This document shows, piece after piece, positions 14,387 through 31,601 of a stretch of 64,000 nucleotides of DNA; position 1 is the stretch's first letter; every line of letters starts with the position of its first letter. This DNA is from Antedon mediterranea (Eukaryota > Echinodermata > Crinoidea > Comatulida > Antedonidae), in NCBI RefSeq assembly GCF_964355755.1, contig NC_092675.1, positions 25,274,412-25,338,411 of the forward strand. Reading direction: 5' to 3'. A program made the position numbers and the translations under genes. Under the pieces are notes generated by a model that searched no databases, had not been told where the DNA came from, and saw only the letters and a list, made by a program, of their open reading frames with translations.

Positions 14387-17300
14387 AAACTGATTACAGT
14401 TGAACCCCTATTACATCATCTAGGACATCTTTAGGACCAACAAAGTATCCCATAATAGAGATTGTCCCCTTAATAGGGGTTGGCTGCAGTATTACAAACC
14501 TCATTTATTTAAAAATTGTCCCCTATAGAATATACAAAGAAGGGGTTCTTTTTTTGTCTCTTTTGTGGGGGAAACCCACTTTTATTGCAATGATAAACAA
14601 TATGGTAAAGGTTACAGTATGTCTGTCTATGTATCAATGAATATTAAAGTGATACTACACAGACTGAGGTTAAAAGATTAAATATATTTTGACAAAGGAG
14701 GGGTTCTGCTGTATTATAAGAATATACTTGTTCCATGTGCAATGAACTTTAACCTTTGCGTTACAGGGCTGTGTATCTAGTGAAACACAAGAGATTACAA
14801 CAAAGGTTTGCGATGAAGAAAATATGTAAGCACAACCTAGTACTAAGAAATCAAGTCGAACAGGTGTTTGCAGAACGAGATATTCTCTCGTTTGCAGAGA
14901 ATCCATTTGTTGTTGGAATGTACTGTAGCTTTGAGACGAAGGTTAGTTAATATTTTGTCACCCACTTGTGAACATACAACAGGATGCACAGGCTTTCCTT
15001 GATGATTTCTAGGTTTCAGAAGGCTGTTTCCTGCTTTTATAAAATCAAACCAATGAAGATGTCACTCAAGTTAATGATGTGATTAATGCTATCATTGTTA
15101 TCTCTAATTTTGATCTTGTTATAATTGAAACTGGTGCAAAATTGATGATTGAATGGATTCAGATTTGTGTACTTGTATTCTAAAACAGCTTCTGGACAGT
15201 ATCATTAACAATTCTTGTTTGTCCAGCATATGTAAAGAGTTATAAGCTTCTTTTAAAGACATCAAATCTACCAAAAAACTTGAAACAAAAATGGACACCT
15301 AAAAATTAAAAGAAAGAACCAGAAACTCAGAAAAGAATGAAAGAGTCTACATAAACCATGGATTCCTTAAAAGTACCAAATAATTTGGATTATTGATATT
15401 GTAGTAAAATATCATGACTTTCTTATTTTTAGAAACATTTATGCCTTGTGATGGAGTATGTAGAAGGAGGAGATGTTGCAACATTACTTAAGAATATTGG
15501 TGCTCTACCCTTTGATACTGCCAGGTAAATATAGTACATACAGTACTAATACCTTTCTCATACACATGTATTGGTATTGGTTAATTCATAATAATAATAA
15601 TAAATTTATATTATAAAAACTATATAACTTTTGAATACTAAGCAAATTGAACTTGCATAGTTTTGAAGATAAGCTATGTTTTTTTAACCTAAGTGCGTGC
15701 TGTTTGATGGCAGGAAATCTTAGTTGTAGGTAGCCCGAGGCAATGCTCTTTGATGCCATTCACCATTTCAAGACATGAGCCTCTTATCATTTTGGTGTTC
15801 TTTGAAGGAGATTGTATTTTTCTTGATCTATATTATTAGAGGTTGTCCCTTTAGGCTAATATATCCTGCTGTCAAAAGTAATGATAGAAATCAAATATTA
15901 ACTTGACTCAGGTTTGTTGGATGCTTTTTCGCTTTCCATCATTTGTCAGTACTTTTAATTGTTTAGTATGTTTATGATTAAATGTTACGATTACTGAAAA
16001 GTGTCCTTGATTTAATTTCCTTCAGCTGATGTAGTGTCATTGTGTTATGAAAATAGAAAAAGCAATCAATGTTTATTAATGGCAAAAATAAAAGTTTTGT
16101 TCTTAATATTTTAACATACTGTAGATTTAATAGATAATAAAGTGTAATGAGTACTTCAGTAATATTGTCTGGTAACATTTTGTTGTTGATTCACAATTTT
16201 CTGTTATATGTTTTGCACTACTCGAATGTAAACCTGTAGGTCACTAACTTCAAGACCACAGACTAAAATACAAAGCTACTCCACAGTAATTTACAGTATA
16301 TTCACAAAATAAGAAAATGATGTTAAGAACGTTTAACTGCTTATTTTGGGACAACAGCAAGATTTGAGTGTGTTTCTGTTTGGTTTTTTAGGTTGTATTT
16401 TGCGGAAGCAGTACTAGCCATAGAATATTTACATAGTTATGGTATTGTACATAGGGACATAAAACCAGATAAGTAAGTTCCTATCAATTCATAAATTATA
16501 ACGATTTTTATCAACATGTATTATTATATTAAATATTTGTTGGCATTTAATTTGCATTTGATAAAAAAAGCTTTTATTACTTTCTGTTTGGTAATTACAA
16601 CAAACCACATTATATCTGTATTTTTAGAGTTTATAAATCATAATCTTTTTATGTATCTCTTTGATAGCCTTTTAATAACATCAACAGGACACATCAAATT
16701 AACTGATTTTGGATTGTCCAGAATGGGTATTATGAGCTGTAAGTATTGAACAATTTATTTATAGGCATTTATTATCAGTCTTTCAGTTTTTATAAGGGTT
16801 TAAGTGTATAACAATAAATATGAAGCCCTGTTTATGAAGTCTATTTACAAACATCCTGATGACCCCATTGCTCTGACTAATACAATACGTTACATTCGTA
16901 TAATTGAAGATAGCTCTGGGACTAACAACTTTTAGGAAATCTATTTTTAACTTGGTCATTGATGACAGATTTATTTATTTATTTTGAGACACTACATCGT
17001 TGGAACTGTGGCACTGACAGAAAAACTATGTATATAAAATTAAACTATTTATAATTATTTGTTTTTTCATCAGTAACCACAAATCTGTTTGAGGACTCTC
17101 TGGATAAAGATACTGCACAATTCAAAGATCAGCAAGTATGCGGTACACCTCAGTACATAGCTCCAGAGGTTATCTTAAGACAGGGATATGGCAAGCCGGT
17201 TGACTGGTGGTCTATGGGAATCTGCCTCTATGAATTTCTTGTAGGATGTCCTCCATTCTTTGGTGACACTCCAGATGAATTGTTCTTTCAAGCAACAAAT

Positions 17301-20300
17301 GGTATAGTTTATCATGTCAATTTTATATAATAAAAAACTGATCTTTACTTTTACTGAACTACAATTACACACAAAAAAATATACAATTACAAAATCTTAT
17401 TGTATTTGTTCCACATCTGCAGTTTCTTGATTTAGACTTCTAGACCTAGCCCATACCACAACTTTCATTTGTAGCAACAAATAATCAGTACTTATTTTAT
17501 ACCATTTTTAGTTGAGTTGGAATGGCCAGAAGAGGAAGATGAGATGTTAACTCCAGAGTCAGTGGATCTTATAACAAAATTATTAAATGAAGAAGCCAAG
17601 TTTAGGCTAGGTACTGGCGGCTCACATGAAGTCAAGACACATCCGTTTTTTAATGAACTTGATTGGACTTCACTGCTGAGGCAGAAGGTGGAGTTTATAC
17701 CAGCACTTGAGGGAGAGGATGACACCAGTTACTTTGATTGTACGTTTAATTAAATTTTACCAACTGGATAATGATTATAATACTATGAAATAGTTTTTTG
17801 TTTGGGAACTAATACCATTTTCACATCTGCAAAATGTAGACAATCACAGTACCGCTGTTAAATCTCAGAAGAAAAACACACCAACAAGAGGCCTGTGTTT
17901 TTGTTCTGCGATGTTCCGAGTTCTTACTCTAAAAATGTATTGTTTTTAATTTGACAGCACGTTCCGACCGATACAACCACACAGTTGAGACAGATGATGA
18001 TGATGAAGAATTTCCAGATTATTCACATTTTTCGACTCTTTCACCACGCTTCAGCAAATCCTACAGTAGCCTTTCACAGTCATCGGATGATTCTGAAAAA
18101 CGGGAAAGAGCGAATTCATGCACGGAAACCGATTTGGATACATCATCAGATTTGAAAGAGGATTCCCTGCTTAAGACTGATAGCTCTGGTCCAAATTCTC
18201 CTAGACTGTAAGTAAAGGATTCACGTCATTACTAAAAACCAGGCCCTGTATTTTACTATATTTGGAGAACTGTTATGTTTGCTAAAATCTGTATTTGCAT
18301 TATTTTCTTATGGTTTTTCCTTTCCAGTTGTAGCATGCTACGCAGTTCAAACACTGATTCTTCAACGAGCGAGACAACAGAAAACTCTCCAAGAACGCGG
18401 CGTCGATTGATGCGAAAGCCGAGTCTTAAGGATATGCTACCCAAGCTCTCCATCTCACTGGAGGAGGACATGGTAGAATGGCCTTGTATATCAACACCTA
18501 AAGGAGATGCTAGAAAGTCTCGTTCATCAGTTACAAAGTCTGCATCAATTAACACTCTTTCATTAGTCATTCCTCCAGGTACATATATAGACTATTAAAA
18601 TAATAGTTAATTTTTATAATTCAATTTACCTTATGGAGTGGAGTTTTGCTTTGATGAGTAGTAGCTTTGTGGTTATTAATCCCAGGGTCCTGCCAGTTCA
18701 AATCCTGTCCAATGTCAGATTTCACCAAATTAAGTAAATTTTCCATTTACATAAAAGCAATAATGACAAAGATACTGACTAATTTTAAGCTACCTTTAAT
18801 CATACTATTTATATTTATCATGTTTTTGTTTGCTTTTGATGATTGTTACTATATATTGTGTGCATGTTTTGTCCAGTCTATATCCTGCACAATATTATGT
18901 GTATAGTATATGGCATTTTTCAAACTATAATGTAATATATGAACAGGACATAAGAACCGTAGGTATATTTGATGTGAAAATTTGCTGTGGCTTTATTTCA
19001 TTTTGTCTTTTTATTGTAGAATTTCCCTTTGATGTTTTTATTTCAACCTTGTTGCATGATTGACTTTCCTTGTGGTGTTTTCATTTGTGTGTTTTGTCTT
19101 TTTTTTTTAATTACATAGAAGACCTACAAGTTCCTTCTCCTTTAAATTCACCAATAGAATCAAGTGTTAGTTCCAGAGATGCATCACCTTCCAGAGATTT
19201 TTCACCAGCCATAGGACCGTTGAAGCCACCTATCATCATACAAAAGCGAGGACGGAAGGAACGGTTAGGATTTGAGCTGTCGGCCATCCGAGTCTACCTT
19301 GGTGATACCAATGTGTACACAATACACCACATTGTAAAGGTATGCTTTAAAATGTTATATTTAATTGATGTGATTATTTTTGTTTTTTATTTCAACCATA
19401 TTTAAAGGTGACCCTTCCATTTAAAGTAGGTACAGAAAACTGACTTCAGAGGCCTCTAAAAAAAAACTATTTCCTAAAATACAAATCAAACAACTTTTAC
19501 TGAACATGTAAAAATATACAAAATCGAGAAAAATATTTATTTATAATATACATATACATGAAATATGCAGAAGTGAAATTACCTGCATTACTAAAGTAGA
19601 TTTGATAAAAATTAATTGAAAATAATGTCATTTTCTTACAGCATGTTGATACAGAAAGTGATGTTTACAAAGCAGGATTACAAAAGAATGATCTTGTTAC
19701 ACATATCAACAGTAAACCTGTTCAGGGTCTACTTCATACCGAAGTAATTCAACTTATAGCTGGCACCACCAATCAGCTGAGCATACGTGCTTTACCTATT
19801 GAACACACCACCATCAAAAGTGGTGGTCGAAAAAGAAATCCATCCATTAGTAAAATGGCCAAGAGAAAAAAAAGAAATCGCAGACGAGACATCCGAAGGA
19901 GTTCTATTGTGAGAAGATCAAGTCTGAATCGACGTAGCCTTGTTGAAGGATCTCATGTCCATATGCCTTCACCTTTGACCGGAAGCAAAAGTATTGGTTC
20001 ACTCCATCGAATAGCTGGTGATTATGTAACACGTTCTCCAACATTATTGAAAACGCAGCGTTCTCCGTTCAGTGCACTTACTGATGATCACCGGACATCT
20101 TCTACTAATAGTTCGCCGTGTTCCAGTGGACCAAATTCACCGGCATCATCACACTTTTCTTCGAGGCCAAGCAGTTTATCGGGATTGCTTTCACAAAGAT
20201 CTATTGGGAATCGCGGACATCGTAGGAAATCTGTTGGACATATACCTGTTTCGCCATTAGCAAGGACTCCAAGTCCTTCGCCTATGCCAACATCACCAGT

Positions 20301-20937
20301 GAGGAGTTCAAGTCCACTTGCAATTCATACTCATTCACCTGGAAGTTCTAATTTGACTCAGTCATATCCAATTCAGAACTTATCATTTGCTTCGCCAATG
20401 AAAAAGAAGTTGAATAAAAGAACTCACGATACTCCACCTTCTCCTCTTTTAAGAAGAGCACTCTCTCCAGATAGAGAAAAAATGTCTTTGTCGTCTGAGT
20501 ACCTGGAACCTCATGTGAGAAGCAAGTCTGAATCTGGAACTGATTTTCTGCTTAGAAAGACATCTTCATTTGGAAGGTGTACCAAACCAGATTTTTTACG
20601 AGCTCGCTTTGAAAAAGATTTAGAAAAAGAAAGACGAAAGGCTGAAGCAAAGGAAAAGAAAGAGAAAAAAGAGGAAGCAAAAGTTGAAGAAGAAAAGAAA
20701 GAGGAAAAACCTTCAAAGGCTACTAAAGCTGATAAGAAAGCCAAAAAAGATAAAAGTGATGAAACAAATAAGGAGGAAAAGAAGACAGCTAGATCAGAAC
20801 AAAAGGAAAAGAAAGAGAAAGAAAAGAAAGTTAAAGAGAAAAAAGACAAAGCTGATAAGGACAAGAAAGAGAGTTCAAAGGGAGATAAAAGTGGAAAGAA
20901 AAATGAAGAAGTTGATAGCAGAGTAACCAGTTTGTAA
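1690..20937 (+). CDS. MAST: MAST-family microtubule-associated serine/threonine kinase (5'-partial, 18 exons)
   Basis: AGC-group kinase with a PDZ domain; family members act at the cytoskeleton and synapses. Exons: 1690-1838, 2121-2272, 5606-5717, 8729-8902, 9120-9218, 12388-12511, 13213-13280, 14207-14292, 14767-14941, 15433-15524, 16392-16472, 16668-16738, 17074-17301, 17512-17739, 17958-18207, 18328-18578, 19119-19339, 19642-20937. All phases agree, giving 1284 codons after two leading bases. The N-terminal part holds the MAST signature [20 protein letters not shown] and the DUF1908 helical region. The kinase spans about residues 300-580: ATP lysine K338 (FAMKK), HRDIKPDN (D432), DFG (D450), then [10 protein letters not shown] and DDTSYFD. 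The PDZ domain lies at about 815-905 ([14 protein letters not shown]). A Ser/Pro-rich stretch and a Lys/Glu-rich charged tail follow, and the protein ends in VTSL. It resembles vertebrate MAST1-4, and the paralogue is not assigned. The true start codon is outside the window. Confidence 0.95.
2273..5605. other. MAST intron, 3.3 kb
   Basis: AT-rich intron with no supported exon. It opens with a direct repeat of about 44 bp in two copies (about 2298-2390). ATGCAAAT octamers occur in two copies near 2625 and 2660. A perfect 27-bp palindrome lies at 5265-5319. ORFs at 2444, 3944 and 5008 have no recognisable content. Confidence 0.6.
5265..5319. repeat. Perfect 27-bp inverted repeat with 1-nt spacer
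   Basis: Positions 5265-5291 and 5293-5319 are exact reverse complements, separated by the single base at 5292. The arms begin ATTTAGCTTCAATTACC. It lies inside a MAST intron. It could extrude as a cruciform or be the tip of a foldback element. Confidence 0.85.
5718..8728. other. MAST intron, 3.0 kb
   Basis: No exon is supported. Near 5795-5885 lies a short segment around TACTGGGTAACCTCTTCAG that looks like the 3' tail of a dispersed retroelement. The minus-strand ORFs at 7143-7352 and 7370-7645 have no family features. The remainder is AT-rich intronic sequence. Confidence 0.5.
9408..10655. repeat. Tandem pair of ~0.6-kb repeat units, each starting with a CTAG-ended hairpin
   Basis: Two direct copies, about 9408-9972 and 9973-10655, lie in the MAST intron 9219-12387. 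Each begins with a palindrome with 13-nt arms (CTAGATGGTACGC in copy 1; one mismatch in copy 2) around a TCGCTTCGCTC loop at 9408-9444 and 9973-10009. Both continue with TCGTGCCCACA-like sequence and a shared AT-rich body. Hairpins ending in CTAG resemble Helitron 3' ends, but no transposase is present. The copies differ by indels and substitutions, so the duplication is not recent. Confidence 0.75.
10665..11951. repeat. Second tandem pair of ~0.63-kb direct repeats
   Basis: Positions of about 10665-11293 and 11312-11951 are two diverged copies of one unit. Shared landmarks include AAATGGCNATCAAAAGTGG near the start, an AACCGGTTTTCAGC segment and a closing AAATTTATATATAGATTAT. The pair directly follows the 9408-10655 pair in the same MAST intron. 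No coding capacity is seen. It is probably part of a composite non-autonomous element. Confidence 0.75.
12100..12215. repeat. Dispersed repeat fragment (GGACAC family)
   Basis: The sequence alternates GGGACA/GGACAC and TCCTATTAA blocks. Related blocks recur near 14395-14560, 27545-27640 and 61295-61370. No terminal structure is resolved. Confidence 0.4.
14352..14386. repeat. (CTA)n microsatellite
   Basis: An uninterrupted run of ACT/CTA trinucleotides, in the MAST intron between the exons at 14207 and 14767. Confidence 0.9.
18660..18722 (+). repeat. tRNA-like sequence, probable SINE head
   Basis: Contains an A-box-like TTTGTGGTTATTAAT segment and a B-box-like GTTCAAATCC segment at tRNA spacing. 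It does not fold into a clean cloverleaf with paired acceptor arms by eye, so it is called a tRNA-derived repeat, not a tRNA gene. It lies in a MAST intron. Confidence 0.45.
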
Positions 20938-23900
20938 AGCTTCATTGTTTGATTGAATTGAAACTCTTGAAAGACTATTTGCAGACAATAAAGTGTTTGA
21001 ACATTGTCTATATCTAACTAACTATTGATTGTTAACCAAATATTGCAGATTTTCTTGGAAAATTAATGGATATTGTCATTGAGAGAATGACCGGACACAA
21101 TCGTTTGGAAATGATTTTTTTTACATTGAAAAATAAAAGAGACTAATTCAGTGAATTTTTGCAGTAGGTTATTTACAATTTGTAATGTTTATATATTAAT
21201 CTTGGAAATATAATAATTTGTAAAATTTTCATCTCAATTAAATACATTTATACATTTTGTATAACCACCTCCAAAACAATTGTATTGAACACTGGTCTAT
21301 TAAATATTTCAAAAATTTAGTTAACTATTTTGACAAATTGTTCTTCATTCTAAACCACTTAGCCAAATTCACGAGCTCTGATTGGTTGTGCATTTTCTGT
21401 GTCACAAATGGTAGATGGAAATATTAATAAACATGCATAACACCACTTTCTTTTTGCGTGAATTGAGGAAGGAAAAAATATCTAAACTAGATAAATTAAG
21501 TTCTACCTTGCTTTATTAAAATTAATTATATTAATCAGTGACAACAAATTTGGGAAGATATATAAACAAATTACCAAACTTTATGCATGTTATATACAGT
21601 AACTTATGTTATATTAGTACATGGATGAATAATTTTCATTCTAAAATGGACAATATGTTTAGATATTGATATAGGTACATGTAAAATATTAATTATTTTA
21701 TACTCTTTAATTTGTAATCTTTATACTAGCTTCTTAAACAACAGTGTGCATTTCTTTCCAGTATAAACACAAGTTTGTACTTTATTTCATTGCCAAAGAG
21801 ACATTTTTAAAGGTATTGGAGGTATAATATATTGTACAGTATCTAGCTGCTCCCTGATGGCATTAAAACAATCTTACATAATTATTTACACTTTTAATTC
21901 CATGTAATAATTGTGTGACCATTGAAATGTAAAACATGTCCTTGCATATAGATGCATCACGACATTGTTATGTTTCTAAATGGTATTTAAAATAAGGTGT
22001 TTACATGTTGTATAGCTGATTCTGAAGTAGAAGGGAAGCTGTTGAAAGAATTGTATTCAGTGTAAATTATTTGTTTTTCGAAAACAAGATTTATACTTTT
22101 ACATTACTAATCTCATAGTATTATGGGATGTTATTATAAGAAGCTGTTTTCGTATAAATAGATGAACATTACACATGTTGAGCATGTTGTTCATTACTGT
22201 CTATGTTGATTGATTCACATAAAACCCATGATTTAAACCTGATTGGTGTAATGAAAAATAATTTGTTACCCAAACTAATCGAAAAAAACTTTGTACACAA
22301 TTCACTTCAGATGATGTCACTAGCATGCACTGATATTGTGACTTAGTGTTTATTCATTTCAGTGAATAAGATTTTTAGAATAAAAACATTGCTACCCTTG
22401 TATAGCTATGCTAACAAAATGTGTTGTGCAAAATAGTGTACAATTATCTTATGCTGTAAAATGTTCAGATTTTGAAGAAATTGATATCTTTTTCTGAAAG
22501 TTCGATTTTCAAATTTTGAAAGAAATTGAGATCTTTTTAAGAAATTTAAATAGTTTTCCAAAAGTTTTATGAGTTTTTTTTTTCTGAAAGTTTTATTAGT
22601 TTTTCTGATCTTGAATTTATAGAAAATGACATAAATTCATTTCATTGGTACCTTGAATGATATTTTGTCTAGAATGTAATGTTGGATTTTTTTTTCTATA
22701 TCTGTATTCATTTTTTGTACATTAAACTCTTGCTATTTACTTGCAATATGATTTTTTAATCACAAAGCCAAAAGGTTGAAATAATTGTTTAATTACAAAA
22801 GAAAGACACATAAATTGTATTTATAATTATTTCAGCATAAATATATATTTTTATTTTAATGAATCAATCTTTTAATTTACAAAATTACTTTTATACAGAT
22901 ATAGTGGTTATATATTGAAGATAATTAATATGTGATATAAAAATTATATTATAATACATTTTTTTTATAAACATTTAACATTAATGTTTTATTTTGTTTT
23001 AAATTTTTATGTAATTTGTTTGATATTCATACAATAGTCACAACAATTTTACAACTTGAAATTGTTAATTAATGAATGAAGTTAATGATTACAACCTAAT
23101 TGATATTGATTGTGTCCCATACAATTGGTAGATTGTTGCTATTGTCTTACATATGCCCACACTAAACTTGCCCCTAGTCTCTGGTTTATTTTTTCAGTTT
23201 TTTGTATTTCTTAAGTATAATTAATGGTTTGACACGCGATGTTTTTAAGAATATTACCGTAAGCCAAATCTACAATATAGACTGTCAACCCATTTAAAAC
23301 CATCTAAGCTAATACCACTTTCATGGTTATTGAATTGACTAAAGATAATATTTTGTGAATTGATTATTATAGATTAAGTATTATCTTATGACTCAACCTT
23401 GATGTTAATATTGAGTTAAAAGTTTTATCTTATGGTGGTGATATATATTCTAGACAGCACAAACTCCTATATAGCCTGGTTTCCATCAAATATTTACTAT
23501 ATTTGTCTTTTCTTACTAACATAAATGCACGGTCATGTAATACAGAACTTATAGATAATAATTTAATGGAAGCCTGGCTTTGGTGAAAGGTTTGTGCATA
23601 CACTGAGAATGCCATAATATTAGTCACACATTCACTTAGTGGAAACATTCCAAATGTATATAGATGTAAAGAAATTGAAAGTATGTAAATTTAAATGCCC
23701 TGCTGTACTAGATGTGTAAATAGTGTATGTCACTTATCCTTGTAAAAATATTAAAATATGTAATAATTGTGAAATGGATCATGAAGAGATAATATGCTTG
23801 CATTGTTCAACTGCAGTGCTAACTTTGTGTACTCTTGCTAACTTGAAAGAATAAAGCAGTGTATGTTAGTAGTGTGGTGAATTTGTTTTTATAAGAATGT
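20938..23900 (+). other. MAST 3' UTR and downstream region with several polyadenylation signals
   Basis: AT-rich sequence with no ORF of note follows the MAST stop at 20935-20937. AATAAA occurs at 20987-20992, 21132-21137 and 23850-23855. The last is followed by a GT-rich stretch (TAGTAGTGTGGTG), making it the best candidate for the distal cleavage site. Long alternative 3' UTRs are common in genes of this type. The ORF on the minus strand at 23430-23648 has no support. Confidence 0.55.
23850..23855 (+). terminator. Candidate distal polyadenylation signal of the MAST gene
   Basis: AATAAA followed within 30 nt by GT-rich sequence. Two earlier AATAAA hexamers (20987, 21132) could give shorter transcripts. 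Confidence 0.45.
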
Positions 23901-24937
23901 TTATTTGTGTTTTCAGACGTATTGATATTCGTTTCAACTGCATATACGATAATATTCCATTCATCTTTCAAATTCATTGACAATATTCATAAAATGGTCA
24001 TAATGTTATTCATCATAACATGTTATTCATCATGAAAATGATCATGTCAATAAGGTAAAAACATTGAAATACAATAAATCCTGTAATAAAAAAATAAAGT
24101 TTTTTTTCTACGGAAGTGATTAACTTTATTAAAACTACAAAGTATCCTATTCAAAGTCTGATTTAATTAATCTTCATTTTTCATGTTTTTGGGGGACAAT
24201 AAACTCACCCAATGTCTGGGAAAAGAGAGTCTATGAGGGCTCACAGTTGAACGATTTTGGACTCTCGCGCTTTGATTGGTTGACGCGAATCACACACTGC
24301 GGAAGAATTTTCTCACGTGTGCCGTGAAGTCACATCGTTTCCGAGGAATGGAAATTTGTTGAATGAGGTTAAATAAACACTTTTTTTTAATTTAATAAAC
24401 ATATATCATCATATTTTATTGAATTTTACAATGTTGATATACAAAATATATTACGAAAAACCGTAATTTTATGCAATAATTTATCTAAAATGGTGTAGAT
24501 CATACAATTTCCGACTAGACTGAGGGTGCAATTTGTTGAATCACCCAATATGTTTACTTCGTTCGTGACTAAAAATCATTATTTTCGGCCATGTTATATT
24601 AACTTAACTAGAAGTTTAGTAGTAGTAGTAGTATTTCGAAAACTACAAGTCGGATTTTCATAATTTTTTCTTTATTATGTTATTGATACAAAATACTAAC
24701 AGGCAATATATAATTTGTTAAAAAAATTAGTAACTTTAAGTTCTACAAATTTGAAAAAATAAATCTACACCAAGAAAAAAGTTTTATCCATCGTTGGTGG
24801 CGGTACAACTGTTACCAAATTTAATTTTGCAAATTCAAGTCCGTCAATCGAAATCGAATCGACGAATATGTATCCAGGGCTAGGCCTATGCCTAAGCAAA
24901 CTTTGAGTTAGAATTTGTGTTATTATTGGGTTTTAGT
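23901..24937. other. Intergenic region and presumed LRRC40 promoter/5' UTR
   Basis: No coding exon is seen. A CCAAT-type box in reverse (GATTGGTTGACGCG) lies near 24273 in a locally CpG-richer stretch (24240-24350). (AGT)n is present near 24617. The transcription start is not resolved. Confidence 0.4.
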
Positions 24938-29905
<4,968 letters not shown>

Positions 29906-30640
29906 ATATTTAGTTTGAATATATCATATCAAAGCTAAATTATATTAGACTTACTTAACAATAAAAAACAGACATTTAAATTTGGACTTAGAATAGACCC
30001 ATGATTGGATTGGTATAACTCTACAGATTTGCTCCGATGCTGGACTGTATGCGCAACATGAACAGAAAAATCTATACTGCATTAATGGCATAAAAAGCTA
30101 ACATTAAATTACACTATAATATTGTACCTATCAAGTGGCAGGATTTATTTGACCGATACAGGCACTATAAAGCAGTATATTTTAATTTGAAGACAAAGTT
30201 GTTTATTAATTGTAGTATGATGACCACCAAATAACTTTCAGTTTAAATTTGTTTTTTTTTGTAAAATAAAATTATATATTGCTAATAAAATATGTTTTAT
30301 AGTGCCAATATTTGTATTAGAATGGCTACTGTAGCTGAAATAAATGTAATATAATAATCTTACTTGCGTGTGTGCCATTATTCAATGTAGTTTTCATTAC
30401 ACCATAAAGTATTTGTTTTTGTTACTGCACACTGTACATCTTTGCCCCAGTTATTTAGTGTACTGTATACCATAATACACCTAAATAAATTCATGTTGTT
30501 TTATTGGACGATTGTGGGTCACATGGTGTGCAATATTCAACAGTTTTATTTAATAGTACAGTACTTCTTTTCGTGTACAAAAAAAAAATCTTATCGCAAT
30601 AGTTAGTATCGAATAGTATACAAATAATGCAATATTACAA
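29906..30640 (+). other. LRRC40 3' UTR and intergenic sequence
   Basis: The likely polyadenylation signal AATAAA is at 30265-30270 (GTAAAATAAAATT). Near 30497-30541 lies a TTGGACGATTGTGGGTCACA repeat block that is also found near 52156 and 59885. Confidence 0.55.
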
Positions 30641-31350
30641 TAATGGCATGAGGTGATTGATGAAAGGTTATATTTTCAACAAAGCGAACCAAGAATAAAA
30701 ACTTGCATTATTTGTTTTATATATAAATATATTCCTGTCATTTGAATTAGATTGAATAAAAGGTAGGACTAGGTAGGCCTACATTTGATTCACATTGAAA
30801 CATAAACATTGATATTGTTTTTTATAGAATAATATATTTGGATTTTATAAACACACCTACCTGAAGTGTTAATTATGTCAACAAACGACCAAACAATCCT
30901 TGGACTAAGTAGACTAAAGCACCTAGGCCTCACCTAATAATTGTAATATAAAAGAGACTAATATATATAGGTTGGTTAGAAAGGCAGCCATACCATTACG
31001 AACTGGAACTCATCTAGGCTAATTAAGTTGGTAACAGTAAGCTAGGCGCTTTAACCCAGGATTGCTTGGTCATTTGTTGACATAATTAGCAATGCAGTAG
31101 GTGTGTTTATAAAATCCAAATAAATATAATATTTAACATATACTATAAAAAACCAAATAAATGTTACTGTTTGTGAATCAAATGTAGGCATTTTTATTCA
31201 ATCTGATTCAAATATATTTAGATGTTATATAAAACAAATAATGAATATTTTGTATTTGTGTAACGGTTATTTTTCCATGAGGCAAAGCCGAGTTCAAATA
31301 TAACCTTTTATCATTCACCTCATGCCATTATTTGTACCATTACGCTCATT
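30628..31350. repeat. Foldback element with ~300-bp imperfect inverted arms
   Basis: The left arm (about 30628-30940) and right arm (about 31040-31350) are imperfect reverse complements over their length. Matching landmarks are GGCATGAGGTGA, AAGGTTATATTT, TGGATTTTATAAACACACCTAC, AATTATGTCAACAAA and GACCAA.CAATCCT. The spacer is about 100 bp. It sits between the convergent 3' ends of LRRC40 and PRPF38A. The outer part of the arm matches a shorter palindrome at 52276-52441. Confidence 0.8.
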
Positions 31351-31493
31351 AACATTTAGTATTTGGCTATTTGTATAATAATCTGGCACTGTAAATACAC
31401 CCTACAAAGAGAAAGTGACTAAAATAACTATTTTTAAAATGCTTTTATTGAAACCCTCAAATCTGTTTAGCAACAGACATGTACACTCTTCAC

Positions 31494-31499
31494 TTTATT
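31494..31499 (-). terminator. Candidate polyadenylation signal of PRPF38A
   Basis: TTTATT on the + strand (AATAAA on the minus strand), about 100 nt beyond the PRPF38A stop. A further TTTATT lies near 31443. Confidence 0.5.
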
Positions 31500-31601
31500 T
31501 TCTCATTTGCACTATTTCAATATTAGGAATGATGGAAATATTTTCAACATAATAAGCATACAATTTTTAACAACTGATGGTGATGGTGACAAGTTTTTAG
31601 T

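Noticed and set aside
18256-18570. Minus-strand ORF of 104 codons
   Set aside because: Antisense shadow of the MAST exon 18328-18578.
20511-20945. 144-codon minus-strand ORF, Phe/Ser/Leu-rich
   Set aside because: It is the complement of the Lys/Glu-rich MAST tail; purine-rich coding DNA creates long antisense frames without stops.
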